Origin: Nonomuraea basaltis
GTDB lineage: Bacteria > Actinomycetota > Actinomycetes > Streptosporangiales > Streptosporangiaceae
DNA: 35,110 nucleotides
Direction of reading: 5' to 3'
Assembly (NCBI RefSeq): GCF_005893125.1
Contig: NZ_VCJS01000128.1
Span: 1-35,110, forward strand
Numbering within the stretch: position 1 is the first letter of the stretch; each line of letters starts with the position of its first letter. Shown here in pieces: positions 1 to 6,721 of this stretch. The notes beneath the pieces were generated by a model, which saw only the letters and a list, made by a program, of their open reading frames with translations, was not told where the DNA came from and searched no databases. Made by a program: the position numbers and the translations under genes.

Positions 1-252
1 GCCCTCGACGACGCGCTGCCCGACCTGCTCGGCACCACCAGAGCCCGCATCCTGCGCTGCATCGCCGCCACCACCGGATGCACCACCAGCGAACTCGCCC
101 GCCGGACCGGCACCTCACTCTCCTCGGCCAGCGCCCACGCCCAAGTGCTCCACCGCACCGGACTGATCACCAGCACCCGCCACGCCAACATGGTCATCCA
201 CCAGATCAGCCGCCTCGGCACCGACCTGATCCGCTACCAAACCCCGCCCTGA
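1..252 (+). CDS. Winged-helix (ArsR-like) regulator, C-terminal part
   Basis: An open frame runs from the first base to a TGA at 250-252, giving the last 83 residues of a protein whose start lies outside the window. The part seen has a typical winged-helix layout: a first helix (TTRARILRCIA), a helix-turn-helix (TTSELARRTGTSLSSASAHAQ) and a wing/dimer strand (LHRTGLITSTRHANMVIHQI). This resembles the DNA-binding end of ArsR-type regulators in actinomycetes. It is followed by 520 bases without a convincing gene, so it may be the last gene before the mobile element begins. The family is inferred from the pattern only. Confidence 0.6.
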   Translation, partial: ALDDALPDLLGTTRARILRCIAATTGCTTSELARRTGTSLSSASAHAQVLHRTGLITSTRHANMVIHQISRLGTDLIRYQTPP

Positions 253-772
253 CCTGGCGCTCCGGGGACCTTTTGCAGATGCGCTGAGAGCAAAAATCAC
301 GAAAGATGCGGATATTGCTCCAACCTTGATCACCTCACGCAAGACTCGCCATCTCCAGAGCGAACCGGCATCAGGACGGGCGAGTGCTGCGGCTATCGAT
401 CTTGGTGACATTTCAAAGCTGTATATGACAACTAAAGTCTGTAGTTGCACGTGCGGAGCGTGCCGCCCGACAAAACGACAAATCCGAATCTACGTCGTAA
501 AGCCGGGGGCGGCGGGCGGTGAGCGTCCGAAAGTACCGCTGTGCGCGCGTGAGATTGACGGAGAGACGCGTATGAGGTGCGTTCGGTACGTCTGACGCGA
601 CAGATACTGTCAAGCGCTTAGAGAGCGTCTGAGACGGTAACCGAATCGTGACCAGCAGAAATGATCACTGGTACCCCACTTGTACTCATACCTCTCTTAT
701 ATGTGTTAGCTTGAAGATCCAAGCACCACACAAAAGCACCGCTGACCAGCCGAAACACCAGGAAGGAACGCC
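253..772. other. Gene-poor, AT-richer intergenic region
   Basis: No convincing gene is seen in these 520 bases. The only sizeable plus-strand frame (326-595) has a TTG start, no ribosome binding site and atypical composition. The right half is clearly less GC-rich than its surroundings. It holds small palindromes, GACAGATACTGTC at 599-611 and AAGCGCTT at 612-619, ahead of the promoter-like sequence at 704-712. It probably carries control sites for the genes starting at 773. Confidence 0.5.
704..712 (+). promoter_or_regulatory. Candidate extended -10 promoter
   Basis: TGTTAGCTT fits an extended -10 element (TGN followed by TANNNT), 61 bases upstream of the GTG at 773 in the least GC-rich part of the region. 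No good -35 is seen. Similar extended -10 sequences occur at 4068-4076 (TGCTAATAT) and 18827-18835 (TGGTATTAT), also ahead of plus-strand operons. Confidence 0.35.
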
Positions 773-1123
773 GTGACCGCCACCGCCACAACCACCCTCC
801 CCGGCCCGATCCAGATCCGCAACGCCGCCCACGAGGCGGGCGCGACCACCACCCACGCACTCGACGCCATCGCGTTCGCAGCCGCCGCCCGCGCCGCCGA
901 CTACGTCACCAAGGACTGGGAGGCGCGGCTGCAGCGGGCAACCGAACTCGTCTGGGACCTCGCCCTAGCCCGGACCGTCCAGGACGCTGAAAGGTACGGC
1001 TACGACCTCGACAACGGCTTCACCTACGACGACATCCCGAAGGTCTTCGCCGCTCACCTCACCATGCACGCTGCCGTCAGAATGACCTGCTGGCTGCACA
1101 ACCTGAACACGATGGACTGTTGA
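773..1123 (+). CDS. Hypothetical protein, paralogue of the next gene at its N-terminus
   Basis: This is a 116-residue protein starting at GTG 773 behind GGAAGGA. No known domain is recognised. It is Ala-rich and helical, with Trp, Tyr and Cys residues near the end. Residues 21-27 (EAGATTT) match residues 21-27 of the next protein (DAGATTT) at exactly the same position, so the two probably share an N-terminal domain. Its TGA stop is the first three bases of a copy of the 20-bp palindrome at 1121-1140. Confidence 0.75.
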   Translation: MTATATTTLPGPIQIRNAAHEAGATTTHALDAIAFAAAARAADYVTKDWEARLQRATELVWDLALARTVQDAERYGYDLDNGFTYDDIPKVFAAHLTMHAAVRMTCWLHNLNTMDC

Positions 1124-1140
1124 TAGCGGCACCGCTACCG
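1121..1140. promoter_or_regulatory. Palindrome copy 1 (putative operator)
   Basis: TGATAGCGGCACCGCTACCG matches 16 of the 18 defined positions of TGATWGCGGNNCCGCWATCA. Its TGA is the stop codon of the gene ending at 1123. It is followed by a GC hairpin and then the ribosome binding site of the gene at 1206. Confidence 0.6.
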
Positions 1141-1153
1141 ACCCGCCGGCACC

Positions 1154-1180
1154 GGCCCCGCGACCCGACGTCGCGGGGCC
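1154..1180 (+). terminator. Intercistronic GC hairpin
   Basis: The arms GGCCCCGCGAC (1154-1164) and GTCGCGGGGCC (1170-1180) pair perfectly around a five-base loop. CCGCCTTTC follows, so there is only a short T run. It lies 26 bases before the ATG at 1206. It may be a weak terminator or attenuator, or it may protect the 3' end of the mRNA. Nearly the same sequence recurs at 4147-4177. Confidence 0.5.
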
Positions 1181-1205
1181 GCCGCCTTTCACGAGGAGAA
1201 CCACA

Positions 1206-1781
1206 ATGGACACGATGATCACCCGCACCCGCGCCGAACTCCGCGCGGCCGCGACGGCAGCGCGCGACGCAGGCGCCACCACCACCCAGATCCTCCAGAC
1301 GGTCGCCCGAATGCTGACCGGGCCGGCCGCCACCCTGGAGAAGTTCGAGCGCAACGTGGCGGACGTGCTCGACACGGCGGGCTTCTGGTTCGACGAGCTG
1401 TCCGACGAGTACATTCGCGCGCTCGGCAGCACGCCGTACCCGTGGCAGACGGCCAAGTTCGACGACCTGACCGGACGCGATCAGGCGTGGGTGGTCGGGC
1501 GCATGATCCAGCAGTTCGGCGACCCGGACGTGAAGCCGGAGCGGCCCGCGCCGATTCGGCTCGCTGACCAGCTGCTCAACAGCCTGCGGAGGGCGGCCGC
1601 GCTCAAGGTCGAGTTCGGCGACCACTTCATGCCGGTGTACCGGGGCGTCCGCGACGTGCTGATCACGCTGCTCGACACCCAGTCCGTTGACCGGGAGCTG
1701 GCCATCGAGGCGATCGAGCACGCGCTCACCACCGGCAAGGGCATCGCCGAGGCCGTCGCGCACATGGACGGCCAGCTGTGA
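1206..1781 (+). CDS. Hypothetical protein, 191 aa, two-part architecture
   Basis: The ATG at 1206 follows GAGGAGAACCACA. No known family is recognised. The N-terminus (residues 10-35) resembles the preceding 116-residue protein, with the shared AGATTT motif. The C-terminal third (about residues 115-185, from ADQLLNSLR to AEAVAHM) resembles the whole of the next protein (AEHLLNTLR to FESMMA). The gene therefore looks like a fusion, or the parent, of its two neighbours. Its stop overlaps the GTG of the next gene (GTGA), which suggests translational coupling. Confidence 0.8.
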   Translation: MDTMITRTRAELRAAATAARDAGATTTQILQTVARMLTGPAATLEKFERNVADVLDTAGFWFDELSDEYIRALGSTPYPWQTAKFDDLTGRDQAWVVGRMIQQFGDPDVKPERPAPIRLADQLLNSLRRAAALKVEFGDHFMPVYRGVRDVLITLLDTQSVDRELAIEAIEHALTTGKGIAEAVAHMDGQL

Positions 1782-2035
1782 CCGCGCCGACGCTGGACAC
1801 CAGCACCCGCGCCGTGGCCGAGCACCTGCTGAACACGCTGCGCCTGCTCGACCAGGCCGACGACCAGCGCCTTGCCGTCCAGCCCGGCGGCGCCTACGGC
1901 GACGTGCGGGAGGCCCTGATCAAGGTCCTGGAAACGCAGGACTGGGGCCGTGGGATGGCGGACGAGGCGATCCTTCACGCCATGCTCATCGGCGACACGT
2001 TGTTCGAGTCCATGATGGCCAGCCGCGCAGGCTGA
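1778..2035 (+). CDS. Hypothetical protein, paralogue of the C-terminus of the preceding gene
   Basis: An 85-residue protein begins at GTG 1778, inside the GTGA overlap with the previous stop. Segments such as AEHLLNTLR and YGDVREALIKVLETQD line up with ADQLLNSLR and YRGVRDVLITLLDTQS of the upstream protein, so the two arose by duplication. The function is unknown. The TGA stop (2033-2035) begins palindrome copy 2. Confidence 0.75.
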   Translation: MTAPTLDTSTRAVAEHLLNTLRLLDQADDQRLAVQPGGAYGDVREALIKVLETQDWGRGMADEAILHAMLIGDTLFESMMASRAG

Positions 2036-2052
2036 TAGCGGAACCACAATCC
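2033..2052. promoter_or_regulatory. Palindrome copy 2 (putative operator)
   Basis: TGATAGCGGAACCACAATCC matches 16 of 18 defined positions. The left arm is perfect and the right arm is degenerate. It overlaps the stop of the gene ending at 2035 and is followed directly by a hairpin. Confidence 0.55.
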
Positions 2053-2085
2053 ACGGCGGCGGTCTGTCTCGGGCGCGGCCGCCGT
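2053..2085 (+). terminator. Intercistronic GC hairpin
   Basis: ACGGCGGC (2053-2060) pairs with GCCGCCGT (2078-2085), and CCTTTC follows. It has the same arrangement as at 1154: palindrome, hairpin, then a ribosome binding site. Termination strength is uncertain. Confidence 0.4.
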
Positions 2086-2118
2086 CCTTTCAGCACCACC
2101 ACCCCGGGGAGGGGAGCC

Positions 2119-2508
2119 ATGATCACTGCCACGTACCTCAACGAGCCCAAGGAGTTCCGCAGTGCCGCCGACATGCTGCGCTGGCTCGCTGAACACACCT
2201 ACCAGCACAGCTCGAAGCGCACGGTGCGTGAGTACTACCTGGGCTCGCCTGAGTCTCACGGCGATTACTGGCTGCGGGAGCGCACCTGGCTTCGCCTGTC
2301 GAAGGAGGACTACGCCCATGTCTACCGCGTCAATCGCCGCTACGGACGGTACTACCGCCACATGGAGGAGAAGGACCCGGAGTGGCAGGACGGCAAGAGG
2401 ACCTGCTGGGGCGACAACTCCGTGGACATGGTGCAGCACAGCCGCAAGTACCCCGGTGTCACCCGCACGGTGCAACTCGTGGGCCCGCACGGCGACGCCT
2501 GCTACTAG
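2119..2508 (+). CDS. Hypothetical protein, 129 aa
   Basis: The ATG at 2119 follows the strong purine stretch GGGGAGGGGAG. The frame is open further upstream, but this start has the binding site and fits the gene boundary. The protein is rich in Tyr, Trp, Arg and charged residues (WLAEHTYQ, YYLGSPESHGDYWLRERTWLRLS, RRYGRYYRHMEEKDPEWQDGK) and has no membrane segment. No family is recognised. Its TAG stop overlaps the stop of the convergent minus-strand gene (shared bases 2506-2507). Confidence 0.7.
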   Translation: MITATYLNEPKEFRSAADMLRWLAEHTYQHSSKRTVREYYLGSPESHGDYWLRERTWLRLSKEDYAHVYRVNRRYGRYYRHMEEKDPEWQDGKRTCWGDNSVDMVQHSRKYPGVTRTVQLVGPHGDACY

Positions 2509-2900
2509 TCGCGGTGATCCTCGTCTTCGCAGTGCGGAGTTCCGTCGGTTCGCCACCGGTAAAGATTGTCTATGGACGTCCAGCCGTGCAGTGAAGTGCC
2601 TTTCAGCCGCCCGTAGGCCCACCACTTCCCGTAGGCGTTCTTCACCCAGCAGTGCAAGTACAGAACTTGGCGCAGGCGGGCCTGACCCACTGTCCGGCAC
2701 CGGCTTCCCGCGTACGGCCCGGCTTTGAGGCCGACCGTCCTCATCATGATGGCGTAGCCGGTGTCCGCGTTCCTGACCTTCGGACGTGGGCAGAAGGAAG
2801 CGGAGTCCGTAGTGGCCGCCGCAGGGCCGCTCACCAGGGACACTGTCATGATCATGCTGGCCGCCACGACGGCGGGCAGGGTCTTGAAGCCGCGAGCCAA
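2505..2900 (-). CDS. Secreted SH3-like domain protein
   Basis: A 131-residue protein reads from a TTG at 2900 preceded by AGGTGG. Residues 1-29 form a Sec-type signal peptide: Arg/Lys near the start, a hydrophobic core AVVAASMIMTVSLVSG, and a likely cut after AAA. The mature part has spaced Cys residues and a bacterial SH3-like pattern (GLKAGPYAGSRCRTVGQ, LHCWVKNAYGKWWAYGRL, GWTSIDNL), a fold seen in many small exported actinomycete proteins. The ligand is unknown. It is the only minus-strand gene in the first 8.8 kb, and its upstream region has its own palindromes. Confidence 0.75.
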   Translation of the reverse strand: MARGFKTLPAVVAASMIMTVSLVSGPAAATTDSASFCPRPKVRNADTGYAIMMRTVGLKAGPYAGSRCRTVGQARLRQVLYLHCWVKNAYGKWWAYGRLKGTSLHGWTSIDNLYRWRTDGTPHCEDEDHRD

Positions 2901-3258
2901 TGTGCCACCTCACCGAGGTTCGTTGACGAACAGGACCCGGCGGACAAGTGTCCGCCCGAGACATGTCACCAACGTACGGGTCGGCAGGCGGCGTGGAATC
3001 AAACCAAGGTTGGAATTTGGGGTCAACTCTGGTGGTAGGTGCTCCGCTGCGTCCACCGTACGTATGACATCCGGCTGTCCGTGCATGCCAGGCTTGACCG
3101 GGCAGCCTCGGAAATGGCGATGGCCGGGCCCGCCACAGGTCCGGCCATCCAACACCACAAAAAGCCCCGGACACCTCGTCGCCACAACGAGGCCCCAGTG
3201 CCTTTCAGCGTAACGCACGCACACGGCCTGGAAAGGCCGCCCCACATTAGGAGAACTC
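2901..3258. other. Intergenic region with several inverted repeats
   Basis: No gene is supported here. Two perfect palindromes lie just upstream of the minus-strand secreted gene: GTTCGTTGACGAAC at 2918-2931 and GGCGGACAAGTGTCCGCC at 2939-2956. They are placed like operators for its promoter. On the plus side are a hairpin at 3119-3149 (GATGGCCGG paired with CCGGCCATC) and a small hairpin at 3224-3239 (CGGCCT, loop GGAA, AGGCCG), shortly before the AGGAG of the gene at 3259. Confidence 0.45.
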
Positions 3259-3975
3259 GTGAAGTATGTTGCCGCCGCCACCCGCGGCTACCGTCTGGAG
3301 CTCCGAGGGCACGACTGGTTCGAGCCGCAGACCACCACCGACCGCGCCTGGGTGCTCAACTCCATCCGCGTGGCTCGGCTGGCCGGCCTGCCGCTCGTCG
3401 TCGCCCTGTTGACGCCCGAGGTCGAGTATCTGCCTGCCTGCAGCTGGTGCCGCGCCCGGCCCCGCGCGGTCGAGCAGGACTGCGACGGGGTGTACGTGAC
3501 CGCGACGTGCGACGCCCCGCAGTGCGTGGAGGCCCGCCGCCTGGCCTATGAGGGCGTCATCGCCTACCCGTCCCACCAGCGCAGCGACAATGCGTTGCGG
3601 ATCGTTCAGCCCGTCCGGGTCCGCAGAGCGGACGGGCCGCGCCCGGGCGTCGTCACGGTGGACGAGTACGACGACATCACGTGCTTGTGCGGCAACGTCC
3701 CCTCTAACGCCGGATTCCATCCGTGTTTCCCAGGCGGTGCCCTCATCGAGCTCGACGATCCCAAGTTCGCTGAGTGGGACAGCCTGTACTGGTGTGCTGG
3801 TGTCGGCTGCCCTGGCGTCATCGTCGATTGCCGCTACATCGACGACACCCGGCCCGGGGAAAGCGTCACCGACGCCTTCCCTGTGGAGATCCACGACGAG
3901 TGCGGAGACTGCCCGGCGCACAAGGACGCGCCCCGCGAGGACCACAGCTACGCCTGTTCCGCCAACTGGACCTGA
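3259..3975 (+). CDS. Hypothetical protein with two Cys-rich (zinc ribbon-like) segments
   Basis: GTG at 3259 is preceded by AGGAGAACTC. The 238-residue product starts with a compact region of about 55 residues. A first Cys cluster follows (C61-x2-C64, C75, C84-x4-C89). A second lies in the C-terminal half: CLCG, then C of FHPC, then CAGVGC, then C of VDC, then CGDC. The spacing suggests two zinc-binding modules, but no named family is recognised. The gene stands alone, with hairpins before it and a promoter-like region after it. Confidence 0.75.
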   Translation: MKYVAAATRGYRLELRGHDWFEPQTTTDRAWVLNSIRVARLAGLPLVVALLTPEVEYLPACSWCRARPRAVEQDCDGVYVTATCDAPQCVEARRLAYEGVIAYPSHQRSDNALRIVQPVRVRRADGPRPGVVTVDEYDDITCLCGNVPSNAGFHPCFPGGALIELDDPKFAEWDSLYWCAGVGCPGVIVDCRYIDDTRPGESVTDAFPVEIHDECGDCPAHKDAPREDHSYACSANWT

Positions 3976-4067
3976 CCCCGGCTCGATCGCTAGCGCTGCT
4001 CGTGATCAAACTGTTATATCAGCTGTTCACACTGGTAGCGCATATGTCTATATCGGTGCGCTGAACG

Positions 4068-4076
4068 TGCTAATAT
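4068..4076 (+). promoter_or_regulatory. Candidate extended -10 promoter
   Basis: TGCTAATAT fits an extended -10 (TGN plus TAATAT) within an AT-rich stretch (4005-4080) that contrasts with GC-rich coding DNA on both sides. No -35 is obvious. It lies 40 bases upstream of palindrome copy 3 and 127 bases before the gene at 4203. It is the likely start of the transcript for 4203-8550. Confidence 0.45.
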
Positions 4077-4115
4077 GCGAGAGAACGCACCACAGAAACA
4101 ACCAGCACCGCCCGC

Positions 4116-4135
4116 CGATAGCGGCGACGCAATCA
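4116..4135. promoter_or_regulatory. Palindrome copy 3 (putative operator)
   Basis: CGATAGCGGCGACGCAATCA matches 16 of 18 defined positions. The arms are not complementary at the A/T position (GATAG versus CAATC), which argues against an RNA stem. It lies just downstream of the extended -10 sequence at 4068-4076, a natural repressor position. Confidence 0.6.
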
Positions 4136-4146
4136 ACACACGGCAC

Positions 4147-4177
4147 CGGCCCCGCGACCGCCACGGTCGCGGGGCCG
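4147..4177 (+). terminator. Leader GC hairpin
   Basis: Arms at 4147-4160 and 4164-4177 form a perfect 14-bp stem around CCA. The first half (GGCACCGGCCCCGCGACC) is the same as at the 1154 hairpin, so the two intergenic modules share ancestry. AGGAGGA and the ATG at 4203 follow. No T run is present, so it may be a leader or attenuator structure rather than a full terminator. Confidence 0.5.
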
Positions 4178-4202
4178 TCGCACGTTCAGGAGGACCAACA
4201 CC

Positions 4203-4529
4203 ATGAGCACCGCCACCGCCACCGCCACCACGACCATCGAGCCCGGCGTCTACAAGAAGAACGGCGACATCTACGAGATCAAGCCCCTCCGAAACGGGGC
4301 GCTACGCGCCAAGAAGATCCGGGTCGTCGGCGGGAAGGCCCGCCGGTACGCGTCGCTGCACCGGCCGAGCCAGTTCACGCCGACCGACAAGATCACCCTC
4401 GACGACGCCAGCGGCTTCGGCCACGAGTACGGCATTTGTTGCTGCTGCTTCAGGCTCCTCAGCGACCCGGTGTCGGTGAGAGACGGAATCGGGCCTGTGT
4501 GCAAGAAGAAGTACTTCCCCGGCCTCTGA
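4203..4529 (+). CDS. DUF6011-type zinc-motif protein
   Basis: ATG at 4203 follows AGGAGGACCAACACC. The 108-residue protein ends in ICCCCFRLLSDPVSVRDGIG followed by PVCKKKY. This is the Cys-x2-Cys, DP.S...GIGP-x-C signature of DUF6011 proteins, common in actinophages and plasmids; the Cys residues probably hold a zinc ion. Residues 12-60 (GVYKKNGDIYEIK and on) form a basic beta-rich domain. The biochemical role is unknown. It is the first gene of a co-directional operon running to 8550. Confidence 0.8.
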   Translation: MSTATATATTTIEPGVYKKNGDIYEIKPLRNGALRAKKIRVVGGKARRYASLHRPSQFTPTDKITLDDASGFGHEYGICCCCFRLLSDPVSVRDGIGPVCKKKYFPGL

Positions 4530-4540
4530 CAGCCCTCGAG

Positions 4541-4570
4541 CCCGCTCCGCGCCCGCCGGCGCGGGGCGGG
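4541..4570 (+). terminator. Intercistronic GC hairpin
   Basis: CCCGCTCCGCGCC (4541-4553) pairs with GGCGCGGGGCGGG (4558-4570) with one G-T wobble. It sits between the stop at 4529 and the TTGGAGGA before the GTG at 4606. No T run follows. Confidence 0.4.
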
Positions 4571-4605
4571 CGACCCCGACCGAGCCCACCAGTTGGAGGA
4601 CCCCC

Positions 4606-5022
4606 GTGGACGAGACCACCCGCATGTTCGGCAAGTGCCCCGTCAAGGGCTGCAAGCACCGCGCCGTCATGGACACCCCCGCCATCCGGGAGTACCACCG
4701 CGACCGCGCGCAGCGGGTCATCGGCAGCTTCCTCAAGCCGGTCGCCAAGCACGCCGGGATGCCGGACACCGGCTGGTGGTCCTTCTTCGACGTCTACGAC
4801 TGGCTGTACCACGAGCCGCGCCAGTGGAACCGCGGCGTCACCGACGACCGGCCCCGCTGCCCCGACCACAAGACGCTCCTGCGGTGGCAGCAGCTCGACA
4901 CCGGCAAGGGCCCCAACCCCGACAAGCGGTGCGACGGCCGCTGCCGAGGCGCCCGCGGCCACGTCTGCGATTGCCCCTGCATGGGGGAACAGCATGGCGC
5001 CGACAACCTCATCAAGATCTGA
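4606..5022 (+). CDS. Phage/plasmid Cys-rich small protein
   Basis: GTG at 4606 follows TTGGAGGACCCCC. The 138-residue protein has an N-terminal CPVKGC pair and RCPDH near residue 84. Its C-terminal motif, CDGRCRGARGHVCDCPCMG then EQHG, is a recurring signature (C..C..A.G..C.C.C.G..HG) of small actinophage and plasmid proteins. Metal binding is likely and the function is unknown. Ten bases separate it from the next gene. Confidence 0.8.
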   Translation: MDETTRMFGKCPVKGCKHRAVMDTPAIREYHRDRAQRVIGSFLKPVAKHAGMPDTGWWSFFDVYDWLYHEPRQWNRGVTDDRPRCPDHKTLLRWQQLDTGKGPNPDKRCDGRCRGARGHVCDCPCMGEQHGADNLIKI

Positions 5023-5033
5023 AAGGGAAACCC

Positions 5034-5309
5034 ATGCTCCAGCCGAACCGCACCGCCGCCCAGATCATCAACCGGCTCCGCGAGGCCGGTTTCACCGTGA
5101 ACATCCCCGACGAGCCGTACCGGCGCATCTACCAGCTGCGTCTCAGCCGCGGCATGTACTTCGGCACGCTCGACGTCTCCGCCGACAAGGGCCGCGCGCT
5201 GCGGATCTCGATGACGTGGCAGCCGAACATGACCAACCGGAAGGGGAGCGGCGCTTCCGAGATCATCGGCCTGCTCAACACGCTGCCCGAGCACGGCTGG
5301 CAGAAGTGA
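5034..5309 (+). CDS. Hypothetical protein, 91 aa
   Basis: ATG at 5034 follows GAAAGGGAAACCC. The 91-residue product has an N-terminal helix (AAQIINRLREAGFTV) and strand-rich remainder. No family is recognised. The stop at 5307-5309 overlaps a GTG that probably starts the next gene. Confidence 0.75.
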   Translation: MLQPNRTAAQIINRLREAGFTVNIPDEPYRRIYQLRLSRGMYFGTLDVSADKGRALRISMTWQPNMTNRKGSGASEIIGLLNTLPEHGWQK

Positions 5310-5740
5310 GCCACCACATGACGAGCATCGCGACGAACACCGTGATGGGGCTGCTGCTCACCACCGACCTCAACCCCGGCGGCCGGGTGGCGCTGCTGCT
5401 GTCCGACGAAGGCGACCGGCTCGACCTGGGCTACCTGTCCGGCGCGCTCACCCTCGGCGACGGCGACACCGACGCCGAGATCTGCGAGGTCGAAGAGTAC
5501 CCGCACCTCAACCTCATCGTGGGCCGGCTGGCCCACCCCGGCGACCGGGAACGCAACCACATCGCCGGGCTGCTGCTCGACCAGTACTTCCCGCCCACCG
5601 CAGACCGGTGGTGGCTCGACCTGCGCGGCGGCGTCGTCATCACCGGCTTGTGCGACTGCGGCTGCCCCTCAGACCTGCCCGACCACATCTACGACATGGC
5701 ACGCGCCGTGTCCGACTCGATCCCGAGAGGAACACGATGA
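5306..5740 (+). CDS. Hypothetical protein, about 144 aa
   Basis: The start is taken as the GTG at 5306 in a GTGA overlap with the previous stop. An ATG at 5318 in the same frame is equally possible, as neither has a good binding site. The protein is acidic (GDGDTDAEICEVEEYPHLN) with a short CDCGC cluster near residue 120. No family is recognised. The last codons overlap the ATG of the next gene (ATGA). Confidence 0.7.
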   Translation: MSHHMTSIATNTVMGLLLTTDLNPGGRVALLLSDEGDRLDLGYLSGALTLGDGDTDAEICEVEEYPHLNLIVGRLAHPGDRERNHIAGLLLDQYFPPTADRWWLDLRGGVVITGLCDCGCPSDLPDHIYDMARAVSDSIPRGTR

Positions 5741-6183
5741 CCAGACGAACCAGGCCCGCCGTCAACCCGAACACCAGCCACAGCGTGATCACCACGAAGG
5801 CGCACCTGTGCGGCTGGGCGATCAAAACCAGCCCGGTCGCCGATGGGACATCGGAGCTGATCCTGACCCGCGACGACTGGAAGATCGTCGTCGCGCTCCG
5901 GGCGGGAACGGCGTTCGCTGCCGCCATCCAGTACCCCGGGCGGCCGAACCCCTCGGCGGTGGTGGGATCCGACCAGATGACCCGCTACCTGCGTGGCCAC
6001 CGCGAGCAGATGTCGGCGTTCCACGTCGGCCAGCGCGTGGTCTGCGGTGGCCGCGCCGGGCTGGTGGAGGACATCATCCCCGACGACGAGGTGAAGGTCC
6101 GGCTCGTCGTCCGCTACGACGACGGCAGCGCGGGGGAGCCGTACACCACGCACGTGCGCGCCGAGGAAGAGGTGACGGTGTGA
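5737..6183 (+). CDS. Hypothetical protein, 148 aa, KOW/SH3-like C-terminus
   Basis: ATG at 5737 overlaps the previous stop and has GAGAGGAACACG before it. The first 90 residues have no recognised domain. Residues about 98-140 (FHVGQRVVCGGRAGLVEDII, then VKVRLVVRYDDG) look like a small beta-barrel of the KOW/SH3 type, which often binds nucleic acid or protein. This is inference from pattern. It is coupled to the next gene by GTGA. Confidence 0.7.
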   Translation: MTRRTRPAVNPNTSHSVITTKAHLCGWAIKTSPVADGTSELILTRDDWKIVVALRAGTAFAAAIQYPGRPNPSAVVGSDQMTRYLRGHREQMSAFHVGQRVVCGGRAGLVEDIIPDDEVKVRLVVRYDDGSAGEPYTTHVRAEEEVTV

Positions 6184-6662
6184 GGCCCATCCACCGCCCG
6201 GTCACGCTGCTCAACCACCCCATCTACCAGGACCCGGACGGGGAGCACGCCTACAGTCTCGGCCCGGGCCCGTACAGGAAGGACTTCCACGACCCTGGCT
6301 GTCCGAAGGTCAAGGGCATCGAGGGGGTCAGCGAGGTGACCAGCACCTACGACCGCCTCTTCACCGCAACCTGCATGCCGTGTAAGCACTGCATACCGCA
6401 CGGGGCGCACAAGGTGACACTGCCGGACGGCACCTACCGCTACCGCCCTATGGGGCCCATCGCGGTCGGTCACCACGGCGACCGAGTCGAGGAGCACGGC
6501 GAGTATGCCCTGTGCGACCAGAGCCGCGGCAAGTGGCGAGTCCGCGAATGGGCCGCTGACGGGCCGGCCGCGCTCGCTCGAGCGAAGGAGCTCGGCGTGA
6601 AGGTGATCCTCGGCCCGCTCGACGCCCGTTACGGTCTCCCGATCGGGCCGGAGTCGCAGTAG
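6180..6662 (+). CDS. Hypothetical protein, 160 aa
   Basis: The frame starts at GTG 6180 (GTGA overlap with the previous TGA) with GAGGTGACG upstream. The 160-residue product has a CMPCKHC motif near residue 65, His-rich stretches and a C-terminal helix (GPAALARAKELGVKVI). A single metal site is possible. No family is recognised. Its TAG stop shares its last base with a six-codon frame (6662-6682) that ends in palindrome copy 4. Confidence 0.7.
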   Translation: MRPIHRPVTLLNHPIYQDPDGEHAYSLGPGPYRKDFHDPGCPKVKGIEGVSEVTSTYDRLFTATCMPCKHCIPHGAHKVTLPDGTYRYRPMGPIAVGHHGDRVEEHGEYALCDQSRGKWRVREWAADGPAALARAKELGVKVILGPLDARYGLPIGPESQ

Positions 6663-6679
6663 TGACCACGCACGCCAGC

Positions 6680-6699
6680 TGATAGCGGAACCGGAATCA
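6680..6699. promoter_or_regulatory. Palindrome copy 4 (putative operator)
   Basis: TGATAGCGGAACCGGAATCA matches 17 of 18 defined positions. It lies between the gene ending at 6662 and the ATG at 6722. No GC hairpin follows this copy. Its TGA closes a six-codon frame beginning at GTG 6662. Confidence 0.6.
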
Positions 6700-6721
6700 A
6701 CGTCACGAGGAGAACGCCACG

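Noticed and set aside
326..595. Plus-strand frame of 89 codons in the left intergenic region
   Set aside because: It has a TTG start with no ribosome binding site, unusual composition and no family pattern. The region looks regulatory.
1121..1140. Reading the repeated palindrome as an RNA hairpin or CRISPR-type repeat
   Set aside because: Several copies have arms that would mispair (GATAG with CAATC), and the copies are spread over 33 kb singly rather than in an array with regular spacers.
2000..2015. GTTCGAGTCC, resembling a tRNA T-loop
   Set aside because: It lies inside a coding gene and no acceptor or anticodon stem can be built around it. No tRNA or rRNA gene was found in the window.
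1975..3174. Minus-strand open frame of 399 codons
   Set aside because: It covers two real genes and the intergenic region antisense or out of frame, and has low-complexity Arg/Pro/His composition typical of GC-rich shadow frames.
3548..5740. Plus-strand open frame of 730 codons
   Set aside because: Only its end (from 5306) is a real gene. The rest is the off-frame shadow of the genes at 3259-5309, with repetitive Arg/Pro/Ser composition.
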